64,000 nucleotides of DNA from positions 248,001 through 312,000 of the forward strand of contig JAGEMR010000015.1 of NCBI GenBank assembly GCA_021030915.1, given 5' to 3'. Below, piece after piece: positions 44,413 to 55,870 of the stretch. The notes under the pieces were generated by a model, which saw only the letters and a program-made list of their open reading frames with translations, had not been told where the DNA came from and did no database searches. How positions within the stretch are numbered: position 1 is the first letter of the stretch; every line of letters starts with the position of its first letter. The translations under genes were made by a program, and so were the position numbers. This DNA is from Astrothelium macrocarpum (Eukaryota > Ascomycota > Dothideomycetes > Trypetheliales > Trypetheliaceae).

Positions 44413-45083
44413 ACAGAACTCTGACACAGAGGGACATCGCACATGAATTGGAGGAAACGTCGATTGAATTCAATAGAAGAAGATCGGACAGCTTAGCAAA
44501 GCACAGGGAAAGCCCAGTGGCGACAGAACCTGAATTTGTGACTTGATATACAAAGGGAGTTGGTGCTGGTGATTTTGTAATGAGTTCCGACCAAATTGAA
44601 CTGAAATTTCCTTTGTCAATATTTCATCGGACGGCCTGCAAGAGGGCGGGACTGGAATCCTGTCTGATACACTCCTTGATCCAGATCTCTTTCACATTCT
44701 GGGGCGTTAGATAGTGTTTTGTAAACAATCATTCCTCACGACCGCTACGAGATTGGACGTTCGAAAAACGAGCCATGAAGCATGCTTTGAATATAGATTT
44801 CAACGGAATTAAATAATCGGCATCTATTAGGGAGATGTTGATTGGCTTGATTAGCTCGATTGGCCTACAATGGCATAGGCTGGAAGCAGAGCGATTTCAT
44901 TGGTAGATAAAGCGTCAGTTGCCATCCGGGAGCTGTCACATCTGCCACATCCCGCCGACCTTGTCCAAAACACCATCTCAGAATGTGTCTAGTGTGCCTC
45001 CACTGCATTGACACTAATCCTGAATGCTAATGACTTGCTCCCAGCCTTTTTGTACCACCATCTGACCTCTGGCACTTGCCTTC
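44413..45083. other. Intergenic between chitinase and VPS53
   Basis: This is 671 bp containing the chitinase 3' region and the VPS53 promoter. No gene or notable repeat was seen. Confidence 0.5.
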
Positions 45084-47892
45084 ATGCCGCAGTTGAACGG
45101 CATCTCCGAACCGTCAAACTCTTTGGATTCAGGTGAAACGCCTACTGAACTCGATATACTGCGACCTGCTAAGTTTCGCAGCTGACTACGATCCGCTTGA
45201 CCATTTGAACGCGATCTTCTCTCATCCCTCTACACTTTCTTCGATTTCGCAAACCTCTCACGCACTCCAATCCTATCAAAATGATCTGGACGATGAGATT
45301 GCAGAGCAGCTTGAGCTTCAGGCGGCCTCTGATGTCGAAAGCGTCCAACGTATACAGGCTGCCAAGGCAGAGCTGGCGGACCTGTTCAAGCGGGTCGAGA
45401 GTGTCAGAGAACGGGCATTGCAGACGGAGCAGGCTATCACAGAGATGACGGCAGAGATCAAAAGACTCGATGGCACAAAAAAAAACCTTACATTGTCGAT
45501 GACGGCTTTGAAGCGGCTGCAAATGTTGACGACTGCTTATGAGCAGCTGCGGGGCTTGATAAAAACGAGGCAGTACGAGGAGTGTGCACAGATGGTGCAG
45601 GCAGTCATCCAGCTGATGGCTCATTTTAAAAGCTACAGGTCGATTGATCAGATTGCAACCTTGAGCAGAAATGTGGCTGAGCTTCAACGAGAGCTTCTGG
45701 AACAAGTCTGTGAGGATTTTGAAACAATCTTCGCAAAGGGAGAGGTCGCTCAGAAAAGAGTCATGCTCTCTCAAGCCTGTCATGTCCTTGATGCCCTGGG
45801 GGATGATGCTAAGCATCGCCTTGTCAACTGGTATTGCAATACGCAGCTGCGTGAGTACCGTCAGATCTTTCGGGGAAATGAGGAAGCTGGATCGCTGGAC
45901 AATATCTCTCGAAGATATTCTTGGTTCAATCGAACGTTGAGAACGTATGACGTCGAACATGCTCATATATTTCCATTGCATTGGAGAGTAAATGAGAGAC
46001 TTGCCGATACTTTTTGCGAAGGTACTCGAGAAGACTACAAAGGTATCCTGCAACGATCTATGAGGAGAAATGATGGCCAGTCACCAGATGTGAACTTGTT
46101 GCTATCTTGTCTGCAGGAGACATTGGACTTTGAGCACAGCCTAGAGAAGCGATTCGCAATCGATGTCAGTATTGACATTACACATAAGGCAGAGTGACTA
46201 ATTTAAAGTTAGTCGCGCACGTCAGTCGATACGATGAGCTCCAGAGAGGAAAAGACTCATACTTTCGGCCAAGCCATCTCGGAAGCCTTTGAGCCTTATT
46301 TGAGTGTCTGGGTAGAGTCGCAGGATAAGTAAGAGTATTCTACATTTCCATCTCACATCGCTCTTCTGACCAGGTGCAGACATTTATCCAAACTAATTCC
46401 CAAATATCGACAACAAGCCCTGCGCAATCCGGACGAAGAATTCTCTGGTCAATTGGTGATTTCGTCGTCCACTGAATTGTTTCACTCCTATCGTATCACC
46501 TTTGCGCAATGTGCAAAATTATCAACCGGCGACAGATTGTTGGAGCTGACAAAAACTTTTGCCAAATACCTTGACCAATATGGCCAACAAGTACTATTCT
46601 ATTTCCTCAGCGAAAAACCTGGACCTCAAGGTCCATCCATCGAAGACACCGTCCTCATCATGAACACCGCCGACTATTGCTACACCACCGTCAACCAACT
46701 TGAGGAGCGCATCAAAGCCCGCATCGATACGGGATATCGTGACAATGTCGACCTCCAATCCCAAGCCGACGCCTTCATGGGCATTGCCAGCGCCGCAGTC
46801 CGCTGCCTCATCCGCAAAGTCGAGGTCGATCTCGAGCAATCTTGGCGGGAGATGCGGCAGATCAACTGGAGCAAACTCGACAGTGTCGGTGACTCTTCCA
46901 GCTACGTCGCCGACCTCCTCACCCGCATCAAAACGCGTGCAGGCGACATTCTCAAGTATCTCGCAAAACCGCAATATGCGCGCGCCTTTTGCGACAACCT
47001 TGTCGATGCCATCGCCAACGCCTACCTCCTTACCCTCGTTGCCAGCCGGCCCATCTCCGAAGTCGGCGCCGAGCAAATGTTACTCGACTCGTACGTGCTC
47101 AAGCAGGGTCTAAATGTCCTACCCATCCTACCTCAGCAACAGCAACAAAATGACACCCCATCCACCCCAACACACCCACCCACTGCCCCCGCCCCGCCCG
47201 CGGCCTTCGTCAAACGCGTCGCCACCACCATGGCCAAACTCGACCCGCTCCTCAAAACCCTCCAGGTCCGCACTTCCCCACCGGAAGGCCTCGTGCAGGC
47301 CTATCTCATCCACATCCGGGACGCATCCGAGCCCAACTTCCGGAAGCTCCTCGATCTCAAGGGCGTCACACGCCGTGCCGAGCAAAACAGTCTCGCCGAG
47401 CTCTTCAACGCACACAAGGCAGCACCAGCGCATGCGGGGCTCGTGGCGAGCAGTCCGCTGCTGGCGGGTTTGAACCTCAGCAGTAGCGGCGCGGTCGGCG
47501 CGGGGACGAGTGGCGGAGCGGGAGTGGGAGCCGGGGCGATTGGAGGGGGCCTTCCGATCGGGATACCCCATGCGACGGGGATCGCGACGCCGAGCCTGGC
47601 GGGCGCAGCAAAGTTCGACCCTGCGACGTTTGGGTCCGCGCTGCTTAGCGCGGCGAGGGATGGTGTCGATCGCCTGGGCAGTCCCGCCCTGGCAGCAAGT
47701 GGGGAGGGGAGCAGTCGGACCGCCAGTCCGCCGCAGCAAGGGGCGGCGGAGGGACATGCTGCTGGTCAGGGGGTGGGGACGGGGACGGCGGGACCGGCGA
47801 ATCTGAATGAGAATTTGAAGAGTATTGGCAAGTTTTTCCGGAGGGATGTGGGGGCTTTTGGACGGTTTGGAGGGGGAAAGTTCGGGGATTGA
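45084..47892 (+). CDS. VPS53: GARP complex subunit Vps53
   Basis: Vps53 is a subunit of the GARP tether for endosome-to-Golgi vesicles. Four exons, 45084-45132, 45182-46164, 46213-46328 and 46380-47892, give 886 aa. Introns are 48-51 nt. The short first exon (MPQLNGISEPSNSLDS) joins to DYDPLDHLNAIF, the conserved Vps53 start. A coiled coil follows, with LTLSMTALKRLQML and MVQAVIQLMAHFKSYRSI. Exon 3 reads FEPYLSVWVESQDK. Exon 4 begins HLSKLIPKYRQQ; an acceptor 6 nt earlier would add Cys-Arg but leaves too little space after the branch site. The last about 150 residues are Gly/Ala/Ser-rich and probably disordered. Wobble composition shifts sharply between exon 2 and exon 4. Confidence 0.9.
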
Positions 47893-48196
47893 AGGCGACT
47901 GGATGTTCAGAAGGTATATCGGATGGTGTGTGCACCCATGTCCTACTGCCACTCGATCTTGTTTCACGCATTTTCTGGTGTTTACATGGTGTGCGGATCA
48001 TCAGAGCTATGACTGATCTACATCGTCATCAGACGCTCACGGCGGTGATTCAGTTCCTCTCTCGCACAGGGAACATGTTAGGTTTGAATTTGTTTCATCA
48101 TGTGCAGACAAGAAGCCTATCTCGTGCAACAATGGCAATATTTTACTCCCACTTTTCACACCCAATCAACATAACAAAGAATCATTCAGAATGTCA
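47893..48196. other. Convergent 3' region VPS53 / secreted protein
   Basis: This is 304 bp between converging stop codons. No gene was seen. Confidence 0.5.
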
Positions 48197-48973
48197 TTAA
48201 ACATATGCATAAGCAGCAAACCCACACTGCGGCGGAATCAAATTCCCCTCATCATCCGTCGTCGGATTCTCCGGACAGCCAGGAATGCCCGACCCCAACC
48301 ACACCGAATCGCTCAGCAGCGCAACGGCAGTGCACGCGCTAAGGTTCGCCGCCGGCGTCGGCGCGTACGTCAGGTTTAAGCCGCCATTGGATTGCTGGCA
48401 CGAGTACCAGTAGAGGCTGCTGTTGAACAGCAGCGTCGGGTTGGAAATTTCGAGCTGACTACCGTCGTAGTGTTGTTCGAGGGTGAAGAGATCGGTGAAA
48501 CTGTTTGCTGGAGGTGCCCTGTGGGGTTGGGTGTAGCGGAGAAGGCCTGTCCCGTTGTTGTTAATGATGTTATTTGTGGATGGGAATGGTTAGCTGGGGA
48601 TTGCCGTACCATCTGGCTCGACGTAAAGCTGCTGTCCACCAGGTACAGCTACATTCATGTAGACCTCACCCGGCGGACCGTCCTGATCGAGCGTGGTGTT
48701 GAATTGTGTCGCATAGTTTGTTGGTGTAGGTGTGGGGCATTGGCCTGCTGCTTGAATTCTTGTGGGACAGAATGTTTGCGGGTCATCTGCCGTAGTGTTT
48801 ATGGCGAAGGTATAATTTGTTGCTTGAGGATATCCGACAAAAATAGGATGATTAGCGAGTGGGAACCCATCTTCGACCGGGTATGTGTTAACCGTGAATC
48901 CGTATGCACTATTGTTATTCGCAAGTACAGAGTTAATCAGTGCTGCAAGAGTCAGAAAGATTCTGGAAAGCAT
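48197..48973 (-). CDS. Secreted PhiA-like cell wall protein
   Basis: Two exons, complement of 48197-48546 and 48610-48973, give 237 aa. The 63-nt intron restores the frame. Residues 1-18 are a signal peptide (MLSRIFLTLAALINSVLA). The mature protein has several Asn-x-Thr/Ser sites and six cysteines. The segment VPGGQQLYVEPDG followed by LLRYTQPHRA resembles the PhiA family of fungal wall proteins needed for phialide development, and the C-terminal WYSCQQSNGGLNLTY fits that fold. The resemblance is from memory and limited to these segments, so a sibling secreted family is possible. It is probably a glycosylated wall or extracellular protein. Confidence 0.72.
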
Positions 48974-50906
48974 TTCTAGCTAGCTTGCTTGAAGAGAGTT
49001 CGCGTAAGGGAGATGATGATTGAATCAATTGAAAGCAGGCTTCTTTTCCAGCATCAAATCCTCCTACACTTTATGGATAGATTTCGAGATCTTTGGCTCT
49101 TATTTCAGTGATAGTAGCAGCATCAATCTATCAGAGATATTTCACATGTACGAGTGAACCTCGGTCGTCGTATTTTGCCATTGAAGATGCAAAAAGAACA
49201 TACGAAGGAACGAATGGGCGTTTTACCTTACTCTGTCCACCTATTTTTGGGTACGCTAGGCGACAGACATAGCAGGAAACAATAAACCGTTGAGACCGGA
49301 TTACGAGCTAGCGTCCGCGTCTATACAGTTCTGCATATACAGGGCCACAAAAGAGGTATCTTTTACGATGCACTACTCTGCTAGATCGAAAATGCAGTGC
49401 GGAGAACAACAGCAATGTATTTGGTGGCTTGATTATACCAGACATCTTAGCCGAAGCTAAGCCGGTGCCTAACGCTTATTCAGCAGTAGGGGGCATTTCC
49501 TTCTCCTAGCCCTCACATCCTAGAATTCTCCTATTCAGTGCAATCCAGCTTGTATTAGCTGGAGTTATTCTCTGTTCTTCGTCTGGTGTGATCTCAGCTC
49601 GTTGAACTTTTGCCGGCTCACCCAGGCGCAGGGGTTGCAGTAAGAAATGTTATCCGCGACTACTCGAAATATAATTCGCCGTAGACCTTGTCAGTTGCTG
49701 TCGTTTGGATCATTCTCTATTCCCACCAAATCGCTTCTGTTGGCCCGCTTTCTGCAATATGTTTTGAGTCTGGTCGGCGTGTCCTCAAAGTTTGCTTTGC
49801 GTGGTACTGGACATGATTGATCGGTTGATGGAGACGTTGAAAATTGATCGTCTATGGTTCGTCGGTAGAGACACGAGCCTAGTAGGTGATGTTAGTATTA
49901 TATATTGTGGTCTTCCTCGATATCGTGCGCCATGCGAGAGTTAAGGTCATGTTGAATGACCATGGACTGGCGTCCAAAGCGCTCGTATCGTTTAGGTATT
50001 ACAGCCCATTTAAGTGCCCGTTCGTAAGCTCTGCTGTCTGTGATTGAGACATAGACTTCAGATTCATTATAATTGATTCTTTAGATCTTACCGCTTTCTC
50101 CAGGCTTTAAATGCGGGGAACCGGATCTGTGGCATACAAAAGGATTATTTTTTGGCCATTGAGCATCAATCTTGACGGGACTAGGCAGCCAATCTTAGTG
50201 TGGTTGTAATGCTCCATCAGCCATAACGAACTACGCCGATCGTCGCTGTGAAGAGGTCATTTCCGGCATTGTGGGCGGTATCTTTGTTAACAGAAATATT
50301 GGCACGAGAGCAACTGATAAGCAAGTCTTTTACAAAAATTACTGGCGGCTTTCATTGCCGGAATAAAAGTTGAAGGGTTCATCCTCCTGAACGGGATCCA
50401 ATGTGTCGATTCGAGCGACAATAGTGTATTCGTCGGCTGATAGAATTGAATTCTGCGGATCTGACAAAACACTTACGACTTATCTGATAATCCTTCTCTC
50501 TCCTATTTACTAACATCATCATTTTTGAGAGCGTGACCAATCAGGACAATTGGTCTAGTGCAGTCGGAAAACACGAGTACCTTTTATTATAGGACGGGTT
50601 TTGAGATTATAAAAAAAGACAAATTTTGGTCTAATAAAGAATGCGGATTTTGGTGTTGAAGTGGCTGGAAATTCCAGATTCCTTTTGCTAAGGTGTGAAT
50701 ATAATGTGCTTCACAAGTGTTCTATCTTGCCAGGGTGTGGATGCAAGTTAGTGAATACTGGTATCTGCAAGAGAAGACAATTCCGGATTCAGTCTCTTCT
50801 GGCGGCAAATAGAGTCAAACATTTTCTTCGAGCACCAGGGCTCCATTCATTTTCATTCCATGATCTTTGCTTATTCTGGCAATGACCGTCAATCTCCCAC
50901 CACCTT
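48974..50906. other. Intergenic, 1.9 kb, A/T-rich
   Basis: No supportable gene. Part is the promoter of the secreted protein. Short frames such as 50287-50472 (minus) show no family signal or splice continuation. Confidence 0.5.
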
Positions 50907-53464
50907 TCATAATCTCCTCCTCGGCCCTTTGGGTATGTCCTCTTCCCTCAATATTCTCACCTTTGAGTTCCCATTCCCGCTTCCACTCCCGTCCGCTTCA
51001 CCATCTCCACTTGCCTCTCCACTTGCCTCCCCCTCGCCATCCGCACTCCCCCCCACTCCTTTCCCTACCTTTCCTTCCTTGTCAAAGCTCGTTGGATCAA
51101 TGCCCAAAATGCCGCCGACATTGTTGCGGTCCCCAGGCACACTGAATTCACGGAAGGCATATCGCCACTGGTTCAGGAAAGCACGCACCGCCTTCCCCAC
51201 CTTGTCTTTCCCGTTCTTCGAGTGATGACCGGTGCCACTGATCGCGTAGACCGGTCGCGTAGAGTGTTTTTGTTCCAGGAGACAAGACTCTAGATATGAG
51301 ACGGCTTCTTCGGGATGTAGGCCTGCGAGATAGTCGATGAGATTTGGATGGAATTAGAGTTGCACAAGAGCCACAAGCAACATAAATGTGATTGCAGCAA
51401 ACTTACCATGTAAATCAACATACAATTCTTTCGCTTTCCCAGCATCTTTATTTCGCTCTTCGTACAACACCCTTGCTGCCTCTCGATGCGCCTCTCGCAT
51501 CAAATTATTCTCATTTTGACCTCGTAGACTCAGCGCCTTGGCACCTCTCGAATCGTTCCGATTCCAAGCCTGGGCTGCGCTTTGCAGGAACTTATTCCGC
51601 ATACCGCCATGCTTGAATGCTTCTTGCCGCGCTTTCATATAAGCCTTGTTAGCTGCATCTCCTGTCTCCAACCAAGGCACATGCTCTGGAGAGGGAATTG
51701 CCTGTGCCGCAGCGCTGTTCTCGCGACTGCTAGCAAAAGACTTGTTGGCTTTGGGTCCGCGTCGACTTTGGCCAGGGGCAGGAGATGGAGACATCCGCAC
51801 CACATCAGCAAGAGAGCTAGGCACCGCTTCACGATGACCGTGTCCATGACCACGTTTACCATGATGCCGCTTCCCGCTTTTGCCGGCGGAAGCACCAAGA
51901 GCGGGGAAAGCGTCATTATCGTCGACTCCAGGAAGGGGAGTGGCTGCACGAGAGGTATGTCGACTTGAAGGGCGCGAATGAGGTCGGCTAAGGGACGGTC
52001 CGGTGGGGACGAAGCTATGTAAGCCAGTCGGAGAGGCGACTGCCCCGCTAGAGCTATAGATGGATTCGAATGATTGCGGATGGAACTCGGGTGGCCATTG
52101 TTGCGGGCTGCCACTTTGAAGGGACGGAAAAGTGGTGTAATCGTTCGTTTGAAGGTCTGGCTGCAAGACTTGAGCTGGAGGCGTCTGACTCCCATTGAGG
52201 CCAAGTCGGCTCATAAGGGCGGCGGGATCGTGGGAGAATACGCAGGTGTCGCCAGCAAGGCAATTACCCCCCAACCAGTACCTGGAAAATGTCAGTAATG
52301 ATTGTTGGTGGTTCCATGAAAGCTATGCAACTCTTACTTGCAAATGTGGCTGGATAAATCATGGCTGAATCGGCAATCTGCTCTTGCACAGCTTCCATGT
52401 GCGAGAAAAAATCGGCAAACTACTGGAGTCTTGGCTTGACCTGCAGGAGTTGATGGCCTGACCGTCGATACCATGGATTTTCCCACCAGAAAAGTTCGAT
52501 CTTGCTCGTTTGTGATGACTGGCGCCTGGACAGATTGTGAGTCGGTCAGCGCCATGATTGTCTGACTAAGATCGTAGCCATTTGCTTCCAAGACTTTTTC
52601 GTATTCTTCGTCTGTTCTTTCATCACGTAGGATGGATCGCAGCATATCATATGGGCTCATGTCCATAGTGTATGGATTCATCCATTCTGCTCCATTGGCG
52701 ACTCCGACACCTTCTCCAAGTGACGAGCTGTTGCTCGCAGTATCGTCGTTGACAAGCCAATCCACGGTGTCGCTGCCATAATCACCGTAGAATTCGGTGC
52801 TGGGACTCTGGTCACCGCTGAATTCGTAAGCATTCAAGTTCGGACTATGCGGAATCTGCGGCGTGGCTACGGCTAAGCGCGGAGATGGACGTGGGGAAGT
52901 GAATGGCGAAGCAGTAGAGGATTTGGCCCTTGTAAAAGCTGGTGGAGCTACGCCAAAGCCTGGCGGTGGTGCCGGACTAGCTCGACTGCTGCGCGGAGAC
53001 GAGGTTAGAGGAGTGACTGCACGCTTCATCTGCCAAGGCGCCGGCGATGTGCTCCGGATGACGGTATGGCGTGACGGTGGAGGAGAGCTTGCGGAATTGG
53101 CGCCGTCCTTGTACCGCCATAGAACATCTAGGACAGCATTTTCGAGCTGCTTGTCTTTCAGGGTGGTGTCTCGGCGCAAGAACTCCTCGAGCCTTTCCGT
53201 CTTATCCTCCTCTTCCAATGCATCATCCTGCAAAATGGGCAAGCACAACTCGTAGACTGTGTCGGAAACCATATCTGAGGCGTTATAAGAGAGGTTATCG
53301 GCGAGGAAAGGAGCGGTTGTCGAGGGATACGAGGACGGACGAGAGAATGATGTAGAAGGCGCAGAGCTGGGAACGTGGGGTAAGCGCGCGCGGGTGGGCG
53401 TTGGCACTGATCGAGCAAGTGACAGGAGAAATTGGGCGAAGAGAGCAGTTGGAGAAGAGAGCAA
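50907..53464 (-). CDS. CCCH zinc finger and Smr-domain protein
   Basis: Three exons, complement of 50907-51322, 51407-52281 and 52338-53464, give up to 805 aa. The domain order is: an N-terminal helical region (VYELCLPILQDDALEEEDKT); a segment resembling a CUE/UBA-like helix pair (LRSILRDERTDEEYEKVLEA); two CCCH fingers (CRFFLAHGSCARADCRFSHD and CKYWLGGNCLAGDTCVFSHD), the second rebuilt across an intron; a DUF1771-like helix (NENNLMREAHREAARVLYEE); then the Smr domain (ELYVDLHG|LHPEEAVSYLE, GTGHHSKNGKDKVGKA). Smr domains bind or cut nucleic acid, so a role in RNA turnover or ribosome rescue is plausible. The C-terminus is Gly/Glu-rich. The first Met is at 53464, but conservation suggests MVSDTVYEL at 53272 may be the true start. 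Confidence 0.85.
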
Positions 53465-53950
53465 AGTCAGGCAGGGATGTTGCTGCCGAGGTGGCGCTGG
53501 GAAAGAAAGGCGGGAGAGAGGTGAAGGAGAGAAAGAGACGGAGAGACAGAGACAGAAGGGAGGGAGCTGGTGTGGGAGAGATGGATTTCGAGGTTCAGCC
53601 CTACGGCGCGAGGTGCCTGATCGTCACTCGGCGTTGAGCATGAAAGAGCCCTGCAACTAGATACTCAGCTACCTGCACCAACGCTGTTCGGTGAGTACAA
53701 TGCTGATGTCCCTCGCCTATTGCAACCAGATGTTGCAGTCACATGTCACACAAAGGCAGCAGAGGGGAGTTCGAGGTAATGGCGCCTTATGAGCTTGCGG
53801 CCCGGAGCGGACGAAGCATTCCTGTTCTAGAGTACCTGATTTGCAAACTCAGCTGATCCCAGTTACGAGCATCAGCCTCTATCAGCCTGACAAAGCGTGT
53901 ATCCGCATCCAAGCCCCTCTGATGACCAAAACGCCCACCACATGCTGTCA
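53465..53950. other. Intergenic upstream of the CCCH/Smr gene
   Basis: The + strand from 53400 to 53580 is strongly purine-rich, that is, CT-rich on the sense strand upstream of the CCCH/Smr start. This matches a fungal promoter pyrimidine tract. The rest is the Tvp38 gene's 3' flank. Confidence 0.5.
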
Positions 53951-55141
53951 TTAAATGCGCAATGAACCCGTCCCTTCACCGTCGCCAACCTTGAAAACAT
54001 CATCAGCGTCATCATCCTCACTAAAGTCGTCGCGATACTCGTGCTCCTCCAAGCCATTGGTATGCAGTGATATGTCGTCCTCTCCGCGTACTCCGACATC
54101 TGCTTCCTCGTCTGCCAATGCGTCCGTAAAAACAGGACCGCCAGAGCTGGAGTGAGACCCGCTTCGAACATGATGCGCTTCCTCGGCCTCAAGTTCCTTT
54201 GCTCGCGCGCCAACTTTGCGATACATCCACCAACCGGTCACTATTCCTGCAATTCCACCTATGGCCATGCCGAGATAACTGACACCTTTTGCGCCGGCAC
54301 TCATGTCGTCTCCGTGCTCAGCAAGAGACCCAAGTTGACTGCCAACGAAAACGTGTATCAGTAATTTTGGACTGATGATGGCCGTTGCAATGGCAAAATC
54401 CCGGACATTGACGCTCGGAATAGTAGATATAGCACCATTCGATAGAGAATATGGCAACGGGCATAGCCGGATCATGCAAAGGAGTTTGAGACCGTCATGC
54501 TTCAGGACAAGCGATAGAGCTGCAAATCGTTTATCATTTTGCGTGGTGCGTTGGACGAATCCAGAGAGGACCGTACGGGATACCACAAATGATGCAGCAG
54601 ACCCGGCTACCGTAGCTGTTGCAATGATGAACCATCTGCGAGCTCAGTCAGTCGATGCATAATCCACACTCCTTTTTAGCTGTGTTCAAACGTACCCAGG
54701 CAATCCATAGACAAAACCGGCCAATGTAACAACTGTCGAGTACCCAATCAAGGGAGGAAAAGATACGGTGAAAGCAAGAGCCCAAATAATGAGCCATCCG
54801 CCTCTAATATTCCTCCATTTTTCCGCTATTGGACCCAGCCATGCAAAAATTTTCTTGTTATACACGAGAAATAGAATTCCCAGCACAATCGTGGCAATAC
54901 CAGCAATGAACAGCAACATCTTTTGCAGTATCGTGAGCTTGTCGTATGTTTTGAGCGCTCGCCTCTGAAACTTGTCCGCTGAACGCATCATCCGTTGTCC
55001 AAATGTTGTTGGAGCCTCGCCGTATGATGAGGACCTTGCACGTATCCAGTTTGGGAGATGTCCGTCTTCTTCTGAAGATAGCCGAGGGCCATCTGTAGGC
55101 AGAGCAAGCGCTTGGGCTGTCGACTGGTAATCTGCTGGCAT
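53951..55141 (-). CDS. TVP38: Golgi membrane protein Tvp38 (DedA/SNARE-associated family)
   Basis: Two exons, complement of 53951-54635 and 54696-55141, give 376 aa. The 60-nt intron has GTACGT and a CAG acceptor, and the join reads YGLPGWFIIATATVAGS. Several membrane helices are visible (MLLFIAGIATIVLGILFLV; WLIIWALAFTVSFPPLIGY; LGMAIGGIAGIVTGWWMY). The family core is present: FVYGLPG, then LCMIRLCPLPYSLSNGAIS. The C-terminal tail is acidic and cytosolic. Yeast Tvp38 resides in Tlg2-containing Golgi vesicles; the family may move lipids. The start is taken at MPADYQST; an in-frame ATG 39 nt upstream is possible. Confidence 0.88.
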
Positions 55142-55870
55142 CTTGGAGATATTTGGTGACACTGTTATCCTGTAGCCCAACGTAGATATCTCTACCGCTC
55201 AACAGTAAGAGATGCTCAGGATAGGAGATGCGATACGCCGGATAAAGGAGGCGGCGCAAGCTGACAGGTATCGGAATGGAGTGCAGAGGCAATACTTCAA
55301 CGGTCCATCGAGCCGGACTCGAGTGAATTGAGGGCTGTCCTTCTGCTAGGAAGAGGACAATCGTGATGACAATTTAGGGCTATGAGATAATACGACGATG
55401 ATTACAAGGTTTATCAGGCCATAGTGGGCTGTTCAGGCGGCTGTGCATCATCGTTACTGTTGGAGTTTCGAGCCGTTGGCTTCAGCTCAAAGGGTCCGAG
55501 TTTCCGCGCCAAATAAGGCGCTTTGACTAACGGGACGAAACTCGACCAAAACGATATGTTCCTAATTGAACCAGTGGAATAGCTTTATGGATGGTAACAA
55601 TCTTTCCGACTGAATTGGTTTTCATCACAATTTGACCAGCTGAGGTACAATTCGCCGCATGCGTCGTAGCGAGGGCCTTGTGGCATTTTAAATGATCACA
55701 AAACAGAAACGGTTTATAAAAAATTCATTACAAAATAACTTTCAAGATTTTTTTTCGTTTGTTGATGCTAAGCGTCTCGCGAAGAGGTGAGCAGCGAATT
55801 ATATCTCTCGCACTCACGGGTGACATGTTTTTACTGCACACCCTGGTGGTGCCTAATGTATAACTTGTAT
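55142..55870. other. Intergenic between TVP38 and the F-box/JmjC gene
   Basis: This is 729 bp holding the TVP38 promoter and the 3' flank of the next minus-strand gene. No gene was seen. Confidence 0.5.

Noticed and set aside
45133..47892. First thought: COG4 or another tethering subunit
   Set aside because: The start DYDPLDHLNAIF, the coiled-coil segment and VWVESQDK fit Vps53 better.
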